Source of the DNA: Devosia sp. A16
GTDB lineage: Bacteria; Pseudomonadota; Alphaproteobacteria; Rhizobiales; Devosiaceae
Assembly: GCF_001402915.1 (NCBI RefSeq)
Contig: NZ_CP012945.1
Span: 4,007,501 to 4,071,500, forward strand
DNA: 64,000 nt
Reading direction: 5' to 3'
Shown: piece by piece, positions 26,986 through 35,332 of the stretch
How positions within the stretch are numbered: the first letter of the stretch is position 1
Layout: every line of letters starts with the position of its first letter
Program-made: the position numbers and the translations under genes
Notes under the pieces: model-generated
Database searches by the model: none
The model's input: the letters and a program-made list of their open reading frames with translations, nothing else
What the model was told of the DNA's origin: nothing

Positions 26986-27836
26986 CACGCGATCGCCTGC
27001 ATGTACATGTAGTTGCGTTTCGCGAGCTGCAGCGGCGTTTCCGCTGCGTTCTCGGCGATGTCCTGTTCGACGACGATCGGTCCATCGAAGCCTTTGGCGC
27101 CGAGAAAGCGCATCACCGCCTGGATGTCGACGGCGCCGTCGGTCAGGGGAGCCATCACCCCGGCGCCATAGGAGGCCGCCACCGAGAGCTTCCCGTCCAG
27201 TACGCGCTGTCGCACGGCGGCGTCGACGTTCTTCAGATGCATATAGGCAATCCGCCCCCACACCTTCTCCATGTAGGCGAGGGGATCCTGGCCCCAGAAG
27301 GCGTGGTGCCCGGTGTCGAAGCAGAGGTCGATCTCGGTTTCCGCGAGCAGCCGGTCGATCTGCCGCTCGAACTCGACGGCCGTGCCGATATGCGGGTGGA
27401 AGCTCGCCTTCAGCCCGAACTCGCCCTCGATCACCGCCTGGGCCTCGCGCACGGTGGCGGTGAGACCGTTCCAGCCGTCGCGGTCGAGCACGCCTTCCTG
27501 TCCCTCGGGGTACCAGTTGCTCTCATCCATGATGACGAGGTGCCTGGCACCCAGGTCCTTCAGCAGCGGCGCCAGCTCCCTGAGCGTCGCCATCAGCACC
27601 GGCGCCGAGCCCCGGTCGCCGAAAGTGTGGACGTGCGTCGCGCCGATCAGCGTCAGCCCGCGCTTTTCGAGCTCCGGTCCCAGCACCGCCTTGTCCTTGG
27701 GCAGGAAGCCGAACGGCCCGAGCTCGGTGCCGCGATAGCCCGAAGCGGCGACCTGATCGAGATACTCCTGCCAGGTGTAGGCGTTGCCGGTGGGATAGTT
27801 GATGCCCCAGGAACACGGGGCATTGCCGATAAACAT
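26985..27836 (-). CDS. Sugar phosphate isomerase/epimerase family TIM barrel (IolE/IolI-like)
   Basis: This 283-aa AP-endonuclease-2-fold protein starts MFIGNAPCSWGINYPTGNAYTW, close to inosose dehydratase-type proteins. It has metal-ligand candidates in LVIMDESNWYPEGQEG, KASFHPHIGTAVE, DLCFDTGHHAFWGQDP and VVEQDIAEN, fitting a divalent-metal TIM barrel. IolE dehydrates scyllo-inosose, while relatives epimerise or cleave keto-sugars. No other iol gene (iolB, iolC, iolD, iolG set) is in the window, so I prefer a keto-sugar role together with the Gfo oxidoreductase. The gene is 3 bp from the CehA stop upstream and overlaps the Gfo gene. Confidence 0.87.
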   Translation of the reverse strand: MFIGNAPCSWGINYPTGNAYTWQEYLDQVAASGYRGTELGPFGFLPKDKAVLGPELEKRGLTLIGATHVHTFGDRGSAPVLMATLRELAPLLKDLGARHLVIMDESNWYPEGQEGVLDRDGWNGLTATVREAQAVIEGEFGLKASFHPHIGTAVEFERQIDRLLAETEIDLCFDTGHHAFWGQDPLAYMEKVWGRIAYMHLKNVDAAVRQRVLDGKLSVAASYGAGVMAPLTDGAVDIQAVMRFLGAKGFDGPIVVEQDIAENAAETPLQLAKRNYMYMQAIA

Positions 27837-27839
27837 GAG

Positions 27840-29261
27840 CTAGTCCTGGTCGATGTAGATTGGGTTGGAAATGGCGCGCCGGATCGGCTCGTCCGTGAGG
27901 TGCGTGTCCCTGAGCTGCCACGGCAGTTCACCGCGTTCGCTCGCCGCCTTGGTGAATTCCTCCACCAGCCAGGGCCGGCTGGCTTTGGCGATGATCTCGG
28001 CGCGGATGAAGCCCTGGGTTCCCTGGAGCAGCGCAATCTCGCCCTCCCACTCGCCGGCGAGGATCTCCTGCTCGCCGACGACCCCCGAAGCGTCGATCCA
28101 GTGCAGCAGGTCGCCCCGCGCTCCGCGCACCTTGGCGCGTGCCCTGAGCAGAGGTTTGCGATGCACCGCCGACCCCATTGGCGCATCGCCGATGCTGATC
28201 TCGAGGTGCGGGCCTTTCGGCCCCTCCGTCACGTAGCCGCGCCCGGCCTTCATTGCCGCGAGGACCGCCTCCTCGCTGAGCTCCGGCAGCCACAGCACCG
28301 TGGTCGGCCGCGCCAGCACCAGCGGACCTTCCGGCTGGAGCTTGGCCGGTTGATGGAAGTCGCTGCCGCCGATGGCCGAGATCCGCAAGCCCGAGGCCAG
28401 CCGTTCCTGCCAACGGGCCAGCGACACCCAGTTCCACGCCATCCAGGTCGACTGCCAGACCTCCTGGCAGTCAGCCGCAGGGAACTCGTAGTCCCAGGGA
28501 ATGGTCGGCTTGTCGTGGTTGATCGACAGGAGGCCGCCCTTCCGGTGCACCATATCGGCCAGCACATGCGCGTCCGACGGCTTGGTCATGCGGAAGTCCA
28601 TCCACTCGTCGACCCCATAGACATTGGCGTGTCCGACGGCGGTGGTCACCTCCATGCCGCGCACGAACACCAGGTCCGGCGATGACGCCGGATGGAAATA
28701 GCGCCGCTGGGTGATGGTGTTGTGGTCGGCGATGGCGAGGAAATCGAGCCCTGCCTGCACGGCCGCCTGGTGCAGCGTCTCGGGCGATCCAGCGGCGTCG
28801 GAATGGAATGTGTGGCAGTGGAGGTCGCCGCGATACCACCCGGCTCCGGCGCGCACCGGAAAGGTCCGCTCCGGTTGCGGATTGGTCGGGCGTTCGCTGC
28901 TGTCGAGATCGATGGTCACCGTCACTTCGGCACCATCCGGCGGCACCTTGTAGAGCCCGAGAATGACGTTCCATTCGCCGGCCGGCATCGGCCCGTGCAC
29001 ATAGCCCGGCGTAGCGCTGTCGGTCGCGACGTGGAACCGATCGCGGAACCCACCGGACCAACCCCGGAACCCGCCTTCGGACGGGTAGGGGGTCATGGCA
29101 GGGTCGAACATTCCGAGGTCGATCACGCAGTCATCGGCCTTGGGATAGGCGAGTGTCACATCGATCCGCGTCGTGCCCACGGGGACAGTGACGGGGATGT
29201 AGAAATAGGGGTTCGCTGCCTGGTCGGCGCGAGTGACGTGGGCTTTGACGATCCGGGTCAT
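27840..29261 (-). CDS. CehA/McbA-family metallohydrolase (PHP domain)
   Basis: This 473-aa protein has an N-terminal beta-rich region (about 1-135) and then a PHP domain with DLHCHTFHSD (146-155; His148 and His150), AIADHNT, a central SINHDKP and GGSDFHQP, the metal ligands of the PHP fold. CehA-type enzymes hydrolyse phosphoesters or carbamates. ATG 29261 is preferred over the in-frame start 30 bases upstream, which falls in a repeat. No signal peptide is seen. It lies between ABC ATPase and IolE-like genes in one operon. The 169-bp gap to the ATPase stop holds a palindromic repeat. The substrate is not known. Confidence 0.85.
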   Translation of the reverse strand: MTRIVKAHVTRADQAANPYFYIPVTVPVGTTRIDVTLAYPKADDCVIDLGMFDPAMTPYPSEGGFRGWSGGFRDRFHVATDSATPGYVHGPMPAGEWNVILGLYKVPPDGAEVTVTIDLDSSERPTNPQPERTFPVRAGAGWYRGDLHCHTFHSDAAGSPETLHQAAVQAGLDFLAIADHNTITQRRYFHPASSPDLVFVRGMEVTTAVGHANVYGVDEWMDFRMTKPSDAHVLADMVHRKGGLLSINHDKPTIPWDYEFPAADCQEVWQSTWMAWNWVSLARWQERLASGLRISAIGGSDFHQPAKLQPEGPLVLARPTTVLWLPELSEEAVLAAMKAGRGYVTEGPKGPHLEISIGDAPMGSAVHRKPLLRARAKVRGARGDLLHWIDASGVVGEQEILAGEWEGEIALLQGTQGFIRAEIIAKASRPWLVEEFTKAASERGELPWQLRDTHLTDEPIRRAISNPIYIDQD

Positions 29262-29278
29262 GCCGCAACTCCGGCGCG

Positions 29279-29399
29279 GGCTGACCCCCACCCCTGTCCC
29301 CTCCCCCTGAAGGAGGGGGAGGGAGCCGAGAACTCCGCATTCAGTGTGAGGGTCTCCCTCCCCCTGTTTGGGGGGAGGGGACAGGGGTGGGGGGCAGCC
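29279..29399. repeat. Inverted-doublet G/C-rich repeat (family 2)
   Basis: Outer arms starting GGCTGACCCCCACCCCTG on the left pair with the complementary right end around 29375-29399, and two inner hairpins are formed by C-run/G-run pairs. It sits in the 169-bp gap between the ABC ATPase and CehA genes, inside an operon. The single hairpin at 37901-37957 looks like the two outer ends of this element joined. Confidence 0.75.
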
Positions 29400-29430
29400 C
29401 GCATCGGCTTCTCAGTCAGCGCAGCCAGGC

Positions 29431-30543
29431 TCACAGCGGCTGCTCCCCATCCGCCGGGATGCGGTTGCCTTCCGCGTCGAACAGCGTGGCGTGGGTGCCG
29501 CTGAAGGTGAACGCCACGTTCTCCGTCGTCTCGACTGCATCGTCGGTGAAGATCCGGGCCGTCACCCGACCGCCGTCCTGGCGCTCGAAGGTCACCAGCT
29601 TTTCGGGGCCCATATTCTCGTTGGCAAACAGCTTGCCGCTGACCATGTTGACGTCGTTGATCGTGCCCATGCTGAGGTGCTCGGGCCGCACGCCCAGTGT
29701 CAGCCTGGCGCCTCTGCCGAGCGCCGCCTTGATCCCCTGCGAGACCGGCACATCGCGCACCAGCACGCCATGGGCGCGCAGTTGCAGCCGGTCGCCCTCC
29801 ATGCTGCCGTCCACCGGGATCATGTTCATCGGCGGGTTGCCGACGAAGTTCGCCACGAACGTCGTGGCCGGCCGCCGGTAGATCTCGATCGGCGGCGCAA
29901 ATTGCACGATGCGACCGCGGTCCATCACCGCGATGCGCGTCGCCAGCGCCATGGCTTCCGCCTGGTCGTGCGTCACGTAAACCGCCGTCATCCCCATGTC
30001 GCGCTGCAGGTGGTTGAGGAAGCCCCGGGCTTCCAGGCGAAGCTTGGCGTCGAGGTTGGAGAGCGGCTCGTCGAACAGGTACACCCGGCTCGGATAGACC
30101 AGCGCCCGCGCCAGCGAGGTGCGCTGCTGCTGCCCGCCGGAGATCTGGCTCGGCAGCCGGTTCAGCAGCTCGCCGATCTTCAGGACGTCCGCCACTTCCT
30201 TGGCCCGCTTGTGCCGCTTTTCGACGCTCTCGCCCCGCACCTTCAGCGGATAGGCGATGTTGTCGGCGAGGTTCATGTGCGGGTAGAGCGCATAATCCTG
30301 GAACACCATCGAGATCTGTCGATCCTTGGGGTGGAGGTGCGTCACGTCGTCGGGCCCGATCATGATCTTGCCCGAGCTCGGTGTTTCGAGCCCGGCGATC
30401 ATCCTCAGACTGGTGGTCTTGCCGCAGCCCGAGGGGCCGAGCAGGCAGATGAACTCGCCGTCCGCGACCTTGAAGCTGATGTCAGAGACGGCGTTGAAGC
30501 TGCCGAAGCTCTTGGTGACGTTCTGGAATTCGACCGAGGCCAT
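29431..30543 (-). CDS. Carbohydrate ABC transporter ATP-binding protein (UgpC/MalK/MsmX family)
   Basis: This 370-aa ATPase has Walker A GPSGCGKT, MVFQDYALYPHM, the signature ISGGQQQRTSLARAL, Walker B VYLFDEPLSNLDAKLR and VTHDQAEAMALA. A C-terminal MalK-type regulatory domain follows. The sequence FDEPLSNLDA is characteristic of the carbohydrate (CUT1) subclass. ATG 30543 overlaps the stop of the preceding permease gene by one base (TAATG). It powers the importer whose binding protein is at 32605-33966. Confidence 0.95.
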   Translation of the reverse strand: MASVEFQNVTKSFGSFNAVSDISFKVADGEFICLLGPSGCGKTTSLRMIAGLETPSSGKIMIGPDDVTHLHPKDRQISMVFQDYALYPHMNLADNIAYPLKVRGESVEKRHKRAKEVADVLKIGELLNRLPSQISGGQQQRTSLARALVYPSRVYLFDEPLSNLDAKLRLEARGFLNHLQRDMGMTAVYVTHDQAEAMALATRIAVMDRGRIVQFAPPIEIYRRPATTFVANFVGNPPMNMIPVDGSMEGDRLQLRAHGVLVRDVPVSQGIKAALGRGARLTLGVRPEHLSMGTINDVNMVSGKLFANENMGPEKLVTFERQDGGRVTARIFTDDAVETTENVAFTFSGTHATLFDAEGNRIPADGEQPL

Positions 30544-31373
30544 TACGCTTTGATTCCACCGAAGAAGCGGAAGCCGAACTTCCAGCTGACGAAGAGATAG
30601 AGGGCGACGACGGGCAGGGAGTAGATCAGCGAATAGGCTGCAAGCAGCGTCACGATCGGCGTCCCCGCCTCCGAGTAGAACGAGTAGATGGCGACCGACG
30701 ACGGCATCAGATCGTCGGAACGCAACAGGATGAAGGGGATGAGGAACGAGCCCCAGATGTTGACGAACGCCCACACCACAACCACGACGATGCCCGGCCG
30801 GATCACCGGCAATGCCACGTCGAAGAACGCCTGCACCGGCGAGGCGCCTGCGACCATGGCGCTTTCCTCGTAGGTTCTGGGAATGCCGTCGATGAAGTCG
30901 CGCAGGATGAACATAGCCGTGGGCAGCAGCCCGCCGGCGAACACCAGGATCACGGCGATATGGGTGTCCATCAGCCCGACCGACGAGATGATCAGGAAGA
31001 TCGGCACCATCGCCGCCGTGCCCGACACCACCGAGGAGAACAGCAGCAGGACATAGGTGATCATCCCCTTGCCGGGGATCGACGAACGGGAAAGGGCATA
31101 GGCTGCCAGCGTCGCGGCGGCCGCCACGAGGATCACCCCGCCGACGCTCTGGATCAGGCTGTTGAGTAGCCCGCGCATGGCAAAGCCGTTGCCGAACACC
31201 GTCATGAAGTTCTTCAGCGTCCACGGATCGGGAATGGCGATACCCAGTTCCGCCCGCGCGTTGAACGGCGCGAAGATGAACCAGATCAGCGGCAGCGCGA
31301 ACAGGATGCCGATGATCGCAGCCAGCGCCGAGAAGCCGATACGGGCGACGAGTTGCGGGAAGCTCAGCCTCAT
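30543..31373 (-). CDS. Carbohydrate ABC transporter permease (MalG/UgpE-like)
   Basis: This 276-aa protein has six helices and the EAA loop EESAMVAGASPVQAFFDVALPVIRPG. The MalG-type N-terminus and the length of about 275 aa are usual. The start overlaps the stop of the MalF-like gene (ATGA), and its own stop overlaps the ATPase start, so all three are coupled. Confidence 0.93.
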   Translation of the reverse strand: MRLSFPQLVARIGFSALAAIIGILFALPLIWFIFAPFNARAELGIAIPDPWTLKNFMTVFGNGFAMRGLLNSLIQSVGGVILVAAAATLAAYALSRSSIPGKGMITYVLLLFSSVVSGTAAMVPIFLIISSVGLMDTHIAVILVFAGGLLPTAMFILRDFIDGIPRTYEESAMVAGASPVQAFFDVALPVIRPGIVVVVVWAFVNIWGSFLIPFILLRSDDLMPSSVAIYSFYSEAGTPIVTLLAAYSLIYSLPVVALYLFVSWKFGFRFFGGIKA

Positions 31374-32287
31374 TCTTCCACCGCCTTGGCTTTCTTGCGC
31401 CCGAACGACAGGTAGATCAGCGCGAATACCAGGTTGATCAGCATGATGATCACCCCCACGGCCGCACCCTTGCCGAAGTCGAACTCACGGAAGGCGATGC
31501 GGTAGTTGTAGATCGACAGCAGCTCCGTGCGGTAGCTCGGCCCGCCATTGGTCAGGATGAAAGGCGTGAACACGTTGAACGTCCACATGGTGATGAGGAT
31601 CAGGTCGGTGACCACATGTCCGCGGATCAGCGGCAGCCCGATATCGCGGAACTTCTGCCAGCTAGAGGCGCCCGCCACATCCGCCGCCTGGAAATAGCTG
31701 GGCGGGATCGAGGCGAAGGCCGAGTTGAACAGCATCATCGAGAACGCGGCGCCGCGCCAGGTGTTGAAGATGACGATCACCCAGAACGGCTGTTGCAGCA
31801 GGAAATCTCCGGCCGGCAGGCCGAGGCCGCGCAGGATCATGTTCAGCGTGCCGTTGTCGTAGTCGAGGAAGGCGAACCAGGCGAAACCGATCACCACCTC
31901 TGGCAGGATCCAGGCGGCGATCACCGCGGTCTCGACAATGCGCTTGAGGGCAGGGGGGATGGTCTGCATCAGCCAGGCCAGCAGCAGGCCCAGCAGTGCC
32001 TGGCCCACCAGCGCCGACAGCAGCACGAACTGCGTGGTGAGGATCAGCGAAAAGCCGAACTGCCCGCGGGTGAAGAACGTCGTCGGGTCGAACAGCTGGA
32101 TATAGTTCTGCAGCCCGACGAAATCGGGGTTGAGGGCCGTCTTGCCCAGCAGCGTCCGGTTGGTGAACGAAACGACGATCACCCAGAAGAACGGCAACAG
32201 CACGAAGACGCCGACCAGCGCGGCAGCGGGCGCAAGGAACGCGGCGCCGGCCCGATGCGAGAGCAGCGAGAAGTTTTTCTTGGTCAT
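31370..32287 (-). CDS. Carbohydrate ABC transporter permease (MalF/UgpA-like)
   Basis: This 305-aa protein has six helices and an EAA loop reading QAADVAGASSWQKFRDIGLPLIRG. It is the shorter UgpA-type form without the large periplasmic loop of E. coli MalF. A 317-bp gap with two hairpins and a 128-bp repeat separates it from the binding-protein gene upstream. That layout is often used to give much more binding protein than permease. Confidence 0.93.
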   Translation of the reverse strand: MTKKNFSLLSHRAGAAFLAPAAALVGVFVLLPFFWVIVVSFTNRTLLGKTALNPDFVGLQNYIQLFDPTTFFTRGQFGFSLILTTQFVLLSALVGQALLGLLLAWLMQTIPPALKRIVETAVIAAWILPEVVIGFAWFAFLDYDNGTLNMILRGLGLPAGDFLLQQPFWVIVIFNTWRGAAFSMMLFNSAFASIPPSYFQAADVAGASSWQKFRDIGLPLIRGHVVTDLILITMWTFNVFTPFILTNGGPSYRTELLSIYNYRIAFREFDFGKGAAVGVIIMLINLVFALIYLSFGRKKAKAVEE

Positions 32288-32308
32288 GCTGCGCTCGTCC
32301 TGACCGAA

Positions 32309-32436
32309 GCAGACGGCCCCCTCCCGGCCTCCCCCATGAAGGGGGAGGTGAAGAGTCGAGCTTGTGGTTTGATCGTGCCAAGCACTCGATGCGGCACCTC
32401 CCCCTTCATGGGGGAGGATGGGAGGGGGCCGTCTGC
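32309..32436. repeat. 128-bp inverted-doublet palindromic repeat, copy A (REPIN-like)
   Basis: Two hairpins in opposite orientation share outer ends GCAGACGGCCCCCTCCC and its complement. Each inner stem is CCTCCCCC ATGAA GGGGGAGG or its complement. A copy of the same length and near-identical arms, in inverted orientation, is at 46699-46826; only the central 30-40 bp differ much. It lies inside a carbohydrate-transport operon. Confidence 0.85.
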
Positions 32437-32488
32437 CAGCGGCTTCATCTCTTCAAGCAATATGACAAACCCCAACCGAAAAGAGGAA

Positions 32489-32520
32489 CCTCCCCGGCCG
32501 CAGACAGGGTGCCGGGGAGG
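32489..32520 (-). terminator. Hairpin with T-rich flank after the binding-protein gene
   Basis: CCTCCCCGGC (32489-32498) pairs perfectly with GCCGGGGAGG (32511-32520). On the minus strand, the direction of transcription, the stem is followed by TTCCTCTTTTC, a weak T-tract. It is 85 bp after the binding-protein stop. I read it as a partial terminator or RNA-stability hairpin. Confidence 0.6.
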
Positions 32521-32533
32521 CGTTCCCAGGGAG

Positions 32534-32558
32534 CGCCCGGCTCAGGGAGGGCCGGGCG
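32534..32558 (-). terminator. Second hairpin after the binding-protein gene
   Basis: CGCCCGGC (32534-32541) pairs with GCCGGGCG (32551-32558) around a 9-nt loop, 47 bp after the binding-protein stop. No T-tract follows. It forms a tandem with the hairpin at 32489-32520. Confidence 0.45.
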
Positions 32559-32604
32559 TGGGAGGACAGGTTTAGGCGGGCCGCGTCACGGCAGCCCGTC
32601 GAAC

Positions 32605-33966
32605 TCAGAGCTTCGAGACCGTGTTCGCTTCGCCGACGATGGCGATCACCGCCGCCTTGTAGGCGGCCATCGCCTCTTCCGGGCTGGCTTCGCCCGAAAC
32701 GACGCTTTCCGTCATGCGCTGAATCTCGGCCGAGACCTTGTTGTAGTTCGGGTCGTTCGGGCGCGCCGTGGTCAGCGGCAGCAGGCTCTCCTGCGTCTTC
32801 TGCAGATAGACATTGTTCGGTGTCGCCACGTCGTCGCGGATGCGACGGGCCTCACGGTAGCCCTGGAACGCGGTCAGCGACTCCTGGCTGTTCATGTAGC
32901 TGAGCAGCGCCCAGGCCTCGGCCGGGTTCTTGGTGGCGGGGTTGAGCACGAAGCCCGTGCCGCCCGAGACCGTCACGAAATCCTGCCCGCGATAGCCCTT
33001 GCCCGGCTCCTGCGCCGGCATCGAGGCCCAGGTGACTTCCGCGTCGCGGTTATCGAGCCCGAATTCGGCGCCCGGCGCCATCACCGAGTTGAAGAACCAG
33101 TCGCCTTCGACGAGGAGGGCGGTCTTACCGTCGCGGAAGTTGGTGAAGGTGCGGTTGCGGCCATCGCCGAGCAGTTGCGCGCGCTGGTCGCCCAACTGTT
33201 CGTCCACATAGATGGTCTTGTAGAGGTTGAGCGTATCGAGGATGCCCTGGCTCGACACGATGTACTTGCCGTTCTCGTCGACGACGCTTTCGCCCGTCCC
33301 GAGGATCGCCATGTAGTAGCCCTGCATGGTGGTGGCTTCGCCCATGTTCACGCCGGCATTGAGCTGCAGCGGGAACGAATCCGGGTTCGCCTTTTTGATG
33401 GCGCGAGCGGCGTCGAGCAGCTCGGCCCACGACTTGGGCTGGAAGCTATCGGGATCGAGACCGGCCGACTTCAGCAATTCCTTGCGCACGAAGATGGCGC
33501 GCACGTCGGTGCCGAGCGCCAGACCATAAGCCTTTCCGCCATAGCTCATCAGCGACTTGGCGCCCTCCGAGATGTGGCTCCAGCCTTCCCAGTTGTTGAC
33601 CTCGGGCCCGGCCACTTCGTCGAGCGGCTTGAGCAGCCCGCCTTCGACGAACGAGGGGATCAGGAAGCCGTCGAAGGCGGCGACGTCGGCGCCGGCGCCG
33701 GTCGAGAAATCGAGTGCCAGCTGCTGCGTCATCTGCTCGTCCTTGCCGCCGAACTCGTTCAGCGACACGGTGACGTCCTTGCCCTCGGCCTTCATCTTCT
33801 CGGTGAAGCCCGGGATCACGCTTTCCTTGATCCAGGTGGCGGTCTCGCTGTTCACGCCGCCCACGACGCAGCGGCAGATCACCGTCAGGTCGACGGCAAA
33901 GGCGGGCGTGATCATCGTAGTGGCAGTGGCAAGCCCCAGATACAGGGCGCGCAGGCGATTGCTCAT
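32605..33966 (-). CDS. Carbohydrate ABC transporter periplasmic binding protein
   Basis: This 453-aa extracellular solute-binding protein family 1 member has a Sec signal peptide (about 1-24, ending AFA). The mature part begins VDLTVICRCVVGGVN, with two nearby cysteines. Family features include LALDFSTGAGADVAAFDGFLIPSFVEGG, GKAYGLALGTDVRAIFVRKELL and PATKNPAEAWALLSYM. A strong GGGAGGAA lies 6-8 nt before the ATG. It is the first gene of the operon, and the LacI operator at 34056-34075 lies in its promoter. The high length and the CUT1-type partners suggest an oligosaccharide or glycoside ligand. The identity is not known. Confidence 0.93.
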   Translation of the reverse strand: MSNRLRALYLGLATATTMITPAFAVDLTVICRCVVGGVNSETATWIKESVIPGFTEKMKAEGKDVTVSLNEFGGKDEQMTQQLALDFSTGAGADVAAFDGFLIPSFVEGGLLKPLDEVAGPEVNNWEGWSHISEGAKSLMSYGGKAYGLALGTDVRAIFVRKELLKSAGLDPDSFQPKSWAELLDAARAIKKANPDSFPLQLNAGVNMGEATTMQGYYMAILGTGESVVDENGKYIVSSQGILDTLNLYKTIYVDEQLGDQRAQLLGDGRNRTFTNFRDGKTALLVEGDWFFNSVMAPGAEFGLDNRDAEVTWASMPAQEPGKGYRGQDFVTVSGGTGFVLNPATKNPAEAWALLSYMNSQESLTAFQGYREARRIRDDVATPNNVYLQKTQESLLPLTTARPNDPNYNKVSAEIQRMTESVVSGEASPEEAMAAYKAAVIAIVGEANTVSKL

Positions 33967-34283
33967 CGCAAAATTCCTCCCTTGTGGCGCCGTTTTTCGA
34001 GCGCCGGATTGGCGATAGCGGCGGTCGATCCTCCCCGCCGCAACTCACGATCTCAGAATGAACACGCTTTCATTCATCGTCAAGGCGTAGAATGCCTGTT
34101 GCGAATGACAGCGATATGACGACCGCGTGGAATGTTTGTTCTAGACCGTGGGCCAGGCGTCATTGTTTCGTAACATCATGTGGTTAGCCTGATCCGGCGC
34201 CAGATCGGCTTGACAGTGCCTGAGCCGAGACGGCAGAACAGTTCTGCACACGATTTCAATCTAGGGCAGCAAGGCAGACCTTT
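33967..34283. other. 317-bp divergent control region
   Basis: The region separates the binding-protein gene (minus) from the LacI-family gene (plus). It contains a promoter with an embedded operator (34055-34083) for the minus-strand operon and, presumably, the regulator's own promoter. The regulator's TTG start has AAGGCAG a few bases upstream. Confidence 0.6.
34055..34083 (-). promoter_or_regulatory. Sigma-70-type promoter with LacI-family operator inside
   Basis: On the minus strand TTGACG (34083-34078) and CATTCT (34060-34055) are 17 bp apart. Between and overlapping them is an inverted repeat with arms GAATGAA and TTCATTC (34056-34062 and 34069-34075) and a central GCG/CGC. The minus-strand core TGAAAGCGTGTTCA is close to the LacI/GalR/CcpA operator pattern with a central CG. 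The start codon at 33966 is about 90 bp downstream. A repressor bound here would block RNA polymerase directly; the LacI gene next door is the natural candidate. Confidence 0.75.
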
Positions 34284-35321
34284 TTGAGCGATCCGGCCAC
34301 CCGCAGTCGCAGCCGCGCCACCGCCGATATGGTGGCTCGGACTGCCAACGTGTCGCGTGTCGCGGTCAGCCGCGCCTTCAACCCGCATGCCTCGATCAAG
34401 CCGGAAAAGCGCGACCTGATCCTGAAGGTGGCGCAGGAGCTCAACTACACTCCTGATATGGCCGCCCGGTCGATGGTCACTGGCCGCTCGCACCTGGTCG
34501 GCATTATCGTTCCGGACGTCTCCGGCCCCTGGGAAAGCCAGGAGCTCGACGCCATGACCACGGCGCTGCAGGCAGAGGGTTTCGCGACGCTCTTGTTCCG
34601 GACCCGCGACGACTTGTCGATGGACGAGACGCTGCTCACCTACATGAAGGGGTTCAATCCGGATTCCGTCATCGCCTATGCCGAGAACGTTCGCCCAACC
34701 ACGCTGGCCCGGGTGCTCGATCGGGCGGTACCGATCTATGTCGGCTACCCCGACGAGGAAGCAGGGGAGGCGGAGCCCGCCCCGCTGTTCGATCGGCTCG
34801 ACGTGCTGCAGCGCGAAGGCGTCGAGCAGGCGGTGGCGCTGATGCAGGGCTATGGTGCGCGCCGCTTTGCCTTCCTCGCCGGCAAGAGCAATTCGCTCGC
34901 TACCCAGTCGCGCGAGCGCATGGTGGTCAAGGTGCTGGCCGAGCGCAGCCTGCCGCCGCCCATTCGCATCCAGGGTGACTACACCTACGACACGGCTTAT
35001 CGCGAGACGCTGAACCAGTTCCGGCTCGGCGAACCGGTCGACGCCATTTTCGCCGCCAACGATGTCGGCGCGTTCGGCGCCATCGATGCGCTGCGCACCG
35101 AACTGGGGCTGCGCGTGCCGCGGGACGTCAAGGTGGTCGGGTTCGACGACATCCACCAGTCGCACTGGAAGAGCTACAACCTCACCACGGTCAAGCTCGA
35201 CCTCGCCGAACGGACCGAAGCGCTGCTGCGCCTCATTCTTCGCCGCCTGAAGAACCCCACCTCACCCTCGCTCACCGAAACCGTGTCGACCCGCCTGGTC
35301 GTCCGCGGCACCGTGGGCTGA
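34284..35321 (+). CDS. LacI-family transcriptional regulator
   Basis: This 345-aa repressor has the N-terminal helix-turn-helix TADMVARTANVSRVAVSRAFNPHASIKPEKRDLI and hinge NYTPDMAARSM, then a periplasmic-binding-like sensor domain (SHLVGIIVPDVSGPWE, FAANDVGAFGAIDAL, VPRDVKVVGFDD). The start is a TTG at 34284. A TTG start is weak and would keep repressor levels low. It is divergent from the carbohydrate ABC operon and 11 bp upstream of the GH38-like gene, so it probably controls both. The effector is likely the sugar imported or released by these proteins. Confidence 0.92.
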   Translation: MSDPATRSRSRATADMVARTANVSRVAVSRAFNPHASIKPEKRDLILKVAQELNYTPDMAARSMVTGRSHLVGIIVPDVSGPWESQELDAMTTALQAEGFATLLFRTRDDLSMDETLLTYMKGFNPDSVIAYAENVRPTTLARVLDRAVPIYVGYPDEEAGEAEPAPLFDRLDVLQREGVEQAVALMQGYGARRFAFLAGKSNSLATQSRERMVVKVLAERSLPPPIRIQGDYTYDTAYRETLNQFRLGEPVDAIFAANDVGAFGAIDALRTELGLRVPRDVKVVGFDDIHQSHWKSYNLTTVKLDLAERTEALLRLILRRLKNPTSPSLTETVSTRLVVRGTVG

Positions 35322-35332
35322 TCGTCAGAGCC

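Larger units (their letters stand above)
32288..32604. other. 317-bp intra-operon gap rich in hairpins
   Basis: This gap between the binding-protein stop and the permease start holds, in order of transcription on the minus strand, an 8-bp-stem hairpin (32534-32558), a 10-bp-stem hairpin with downstream T-rich sequence (32489-32520) and a 128-bp inverted-doublet repeat (32309-32436). No gene is seen. It probably lowers expression of the permeases relative to the binding protein. Confidence 0.7.

Noticed and set aside
29431-31224. 597-codon frame around the second ATPase
   Set aside because: Only the part from ATG 30543 has ATPase motifs. The rest is the permease gene read in another frame.
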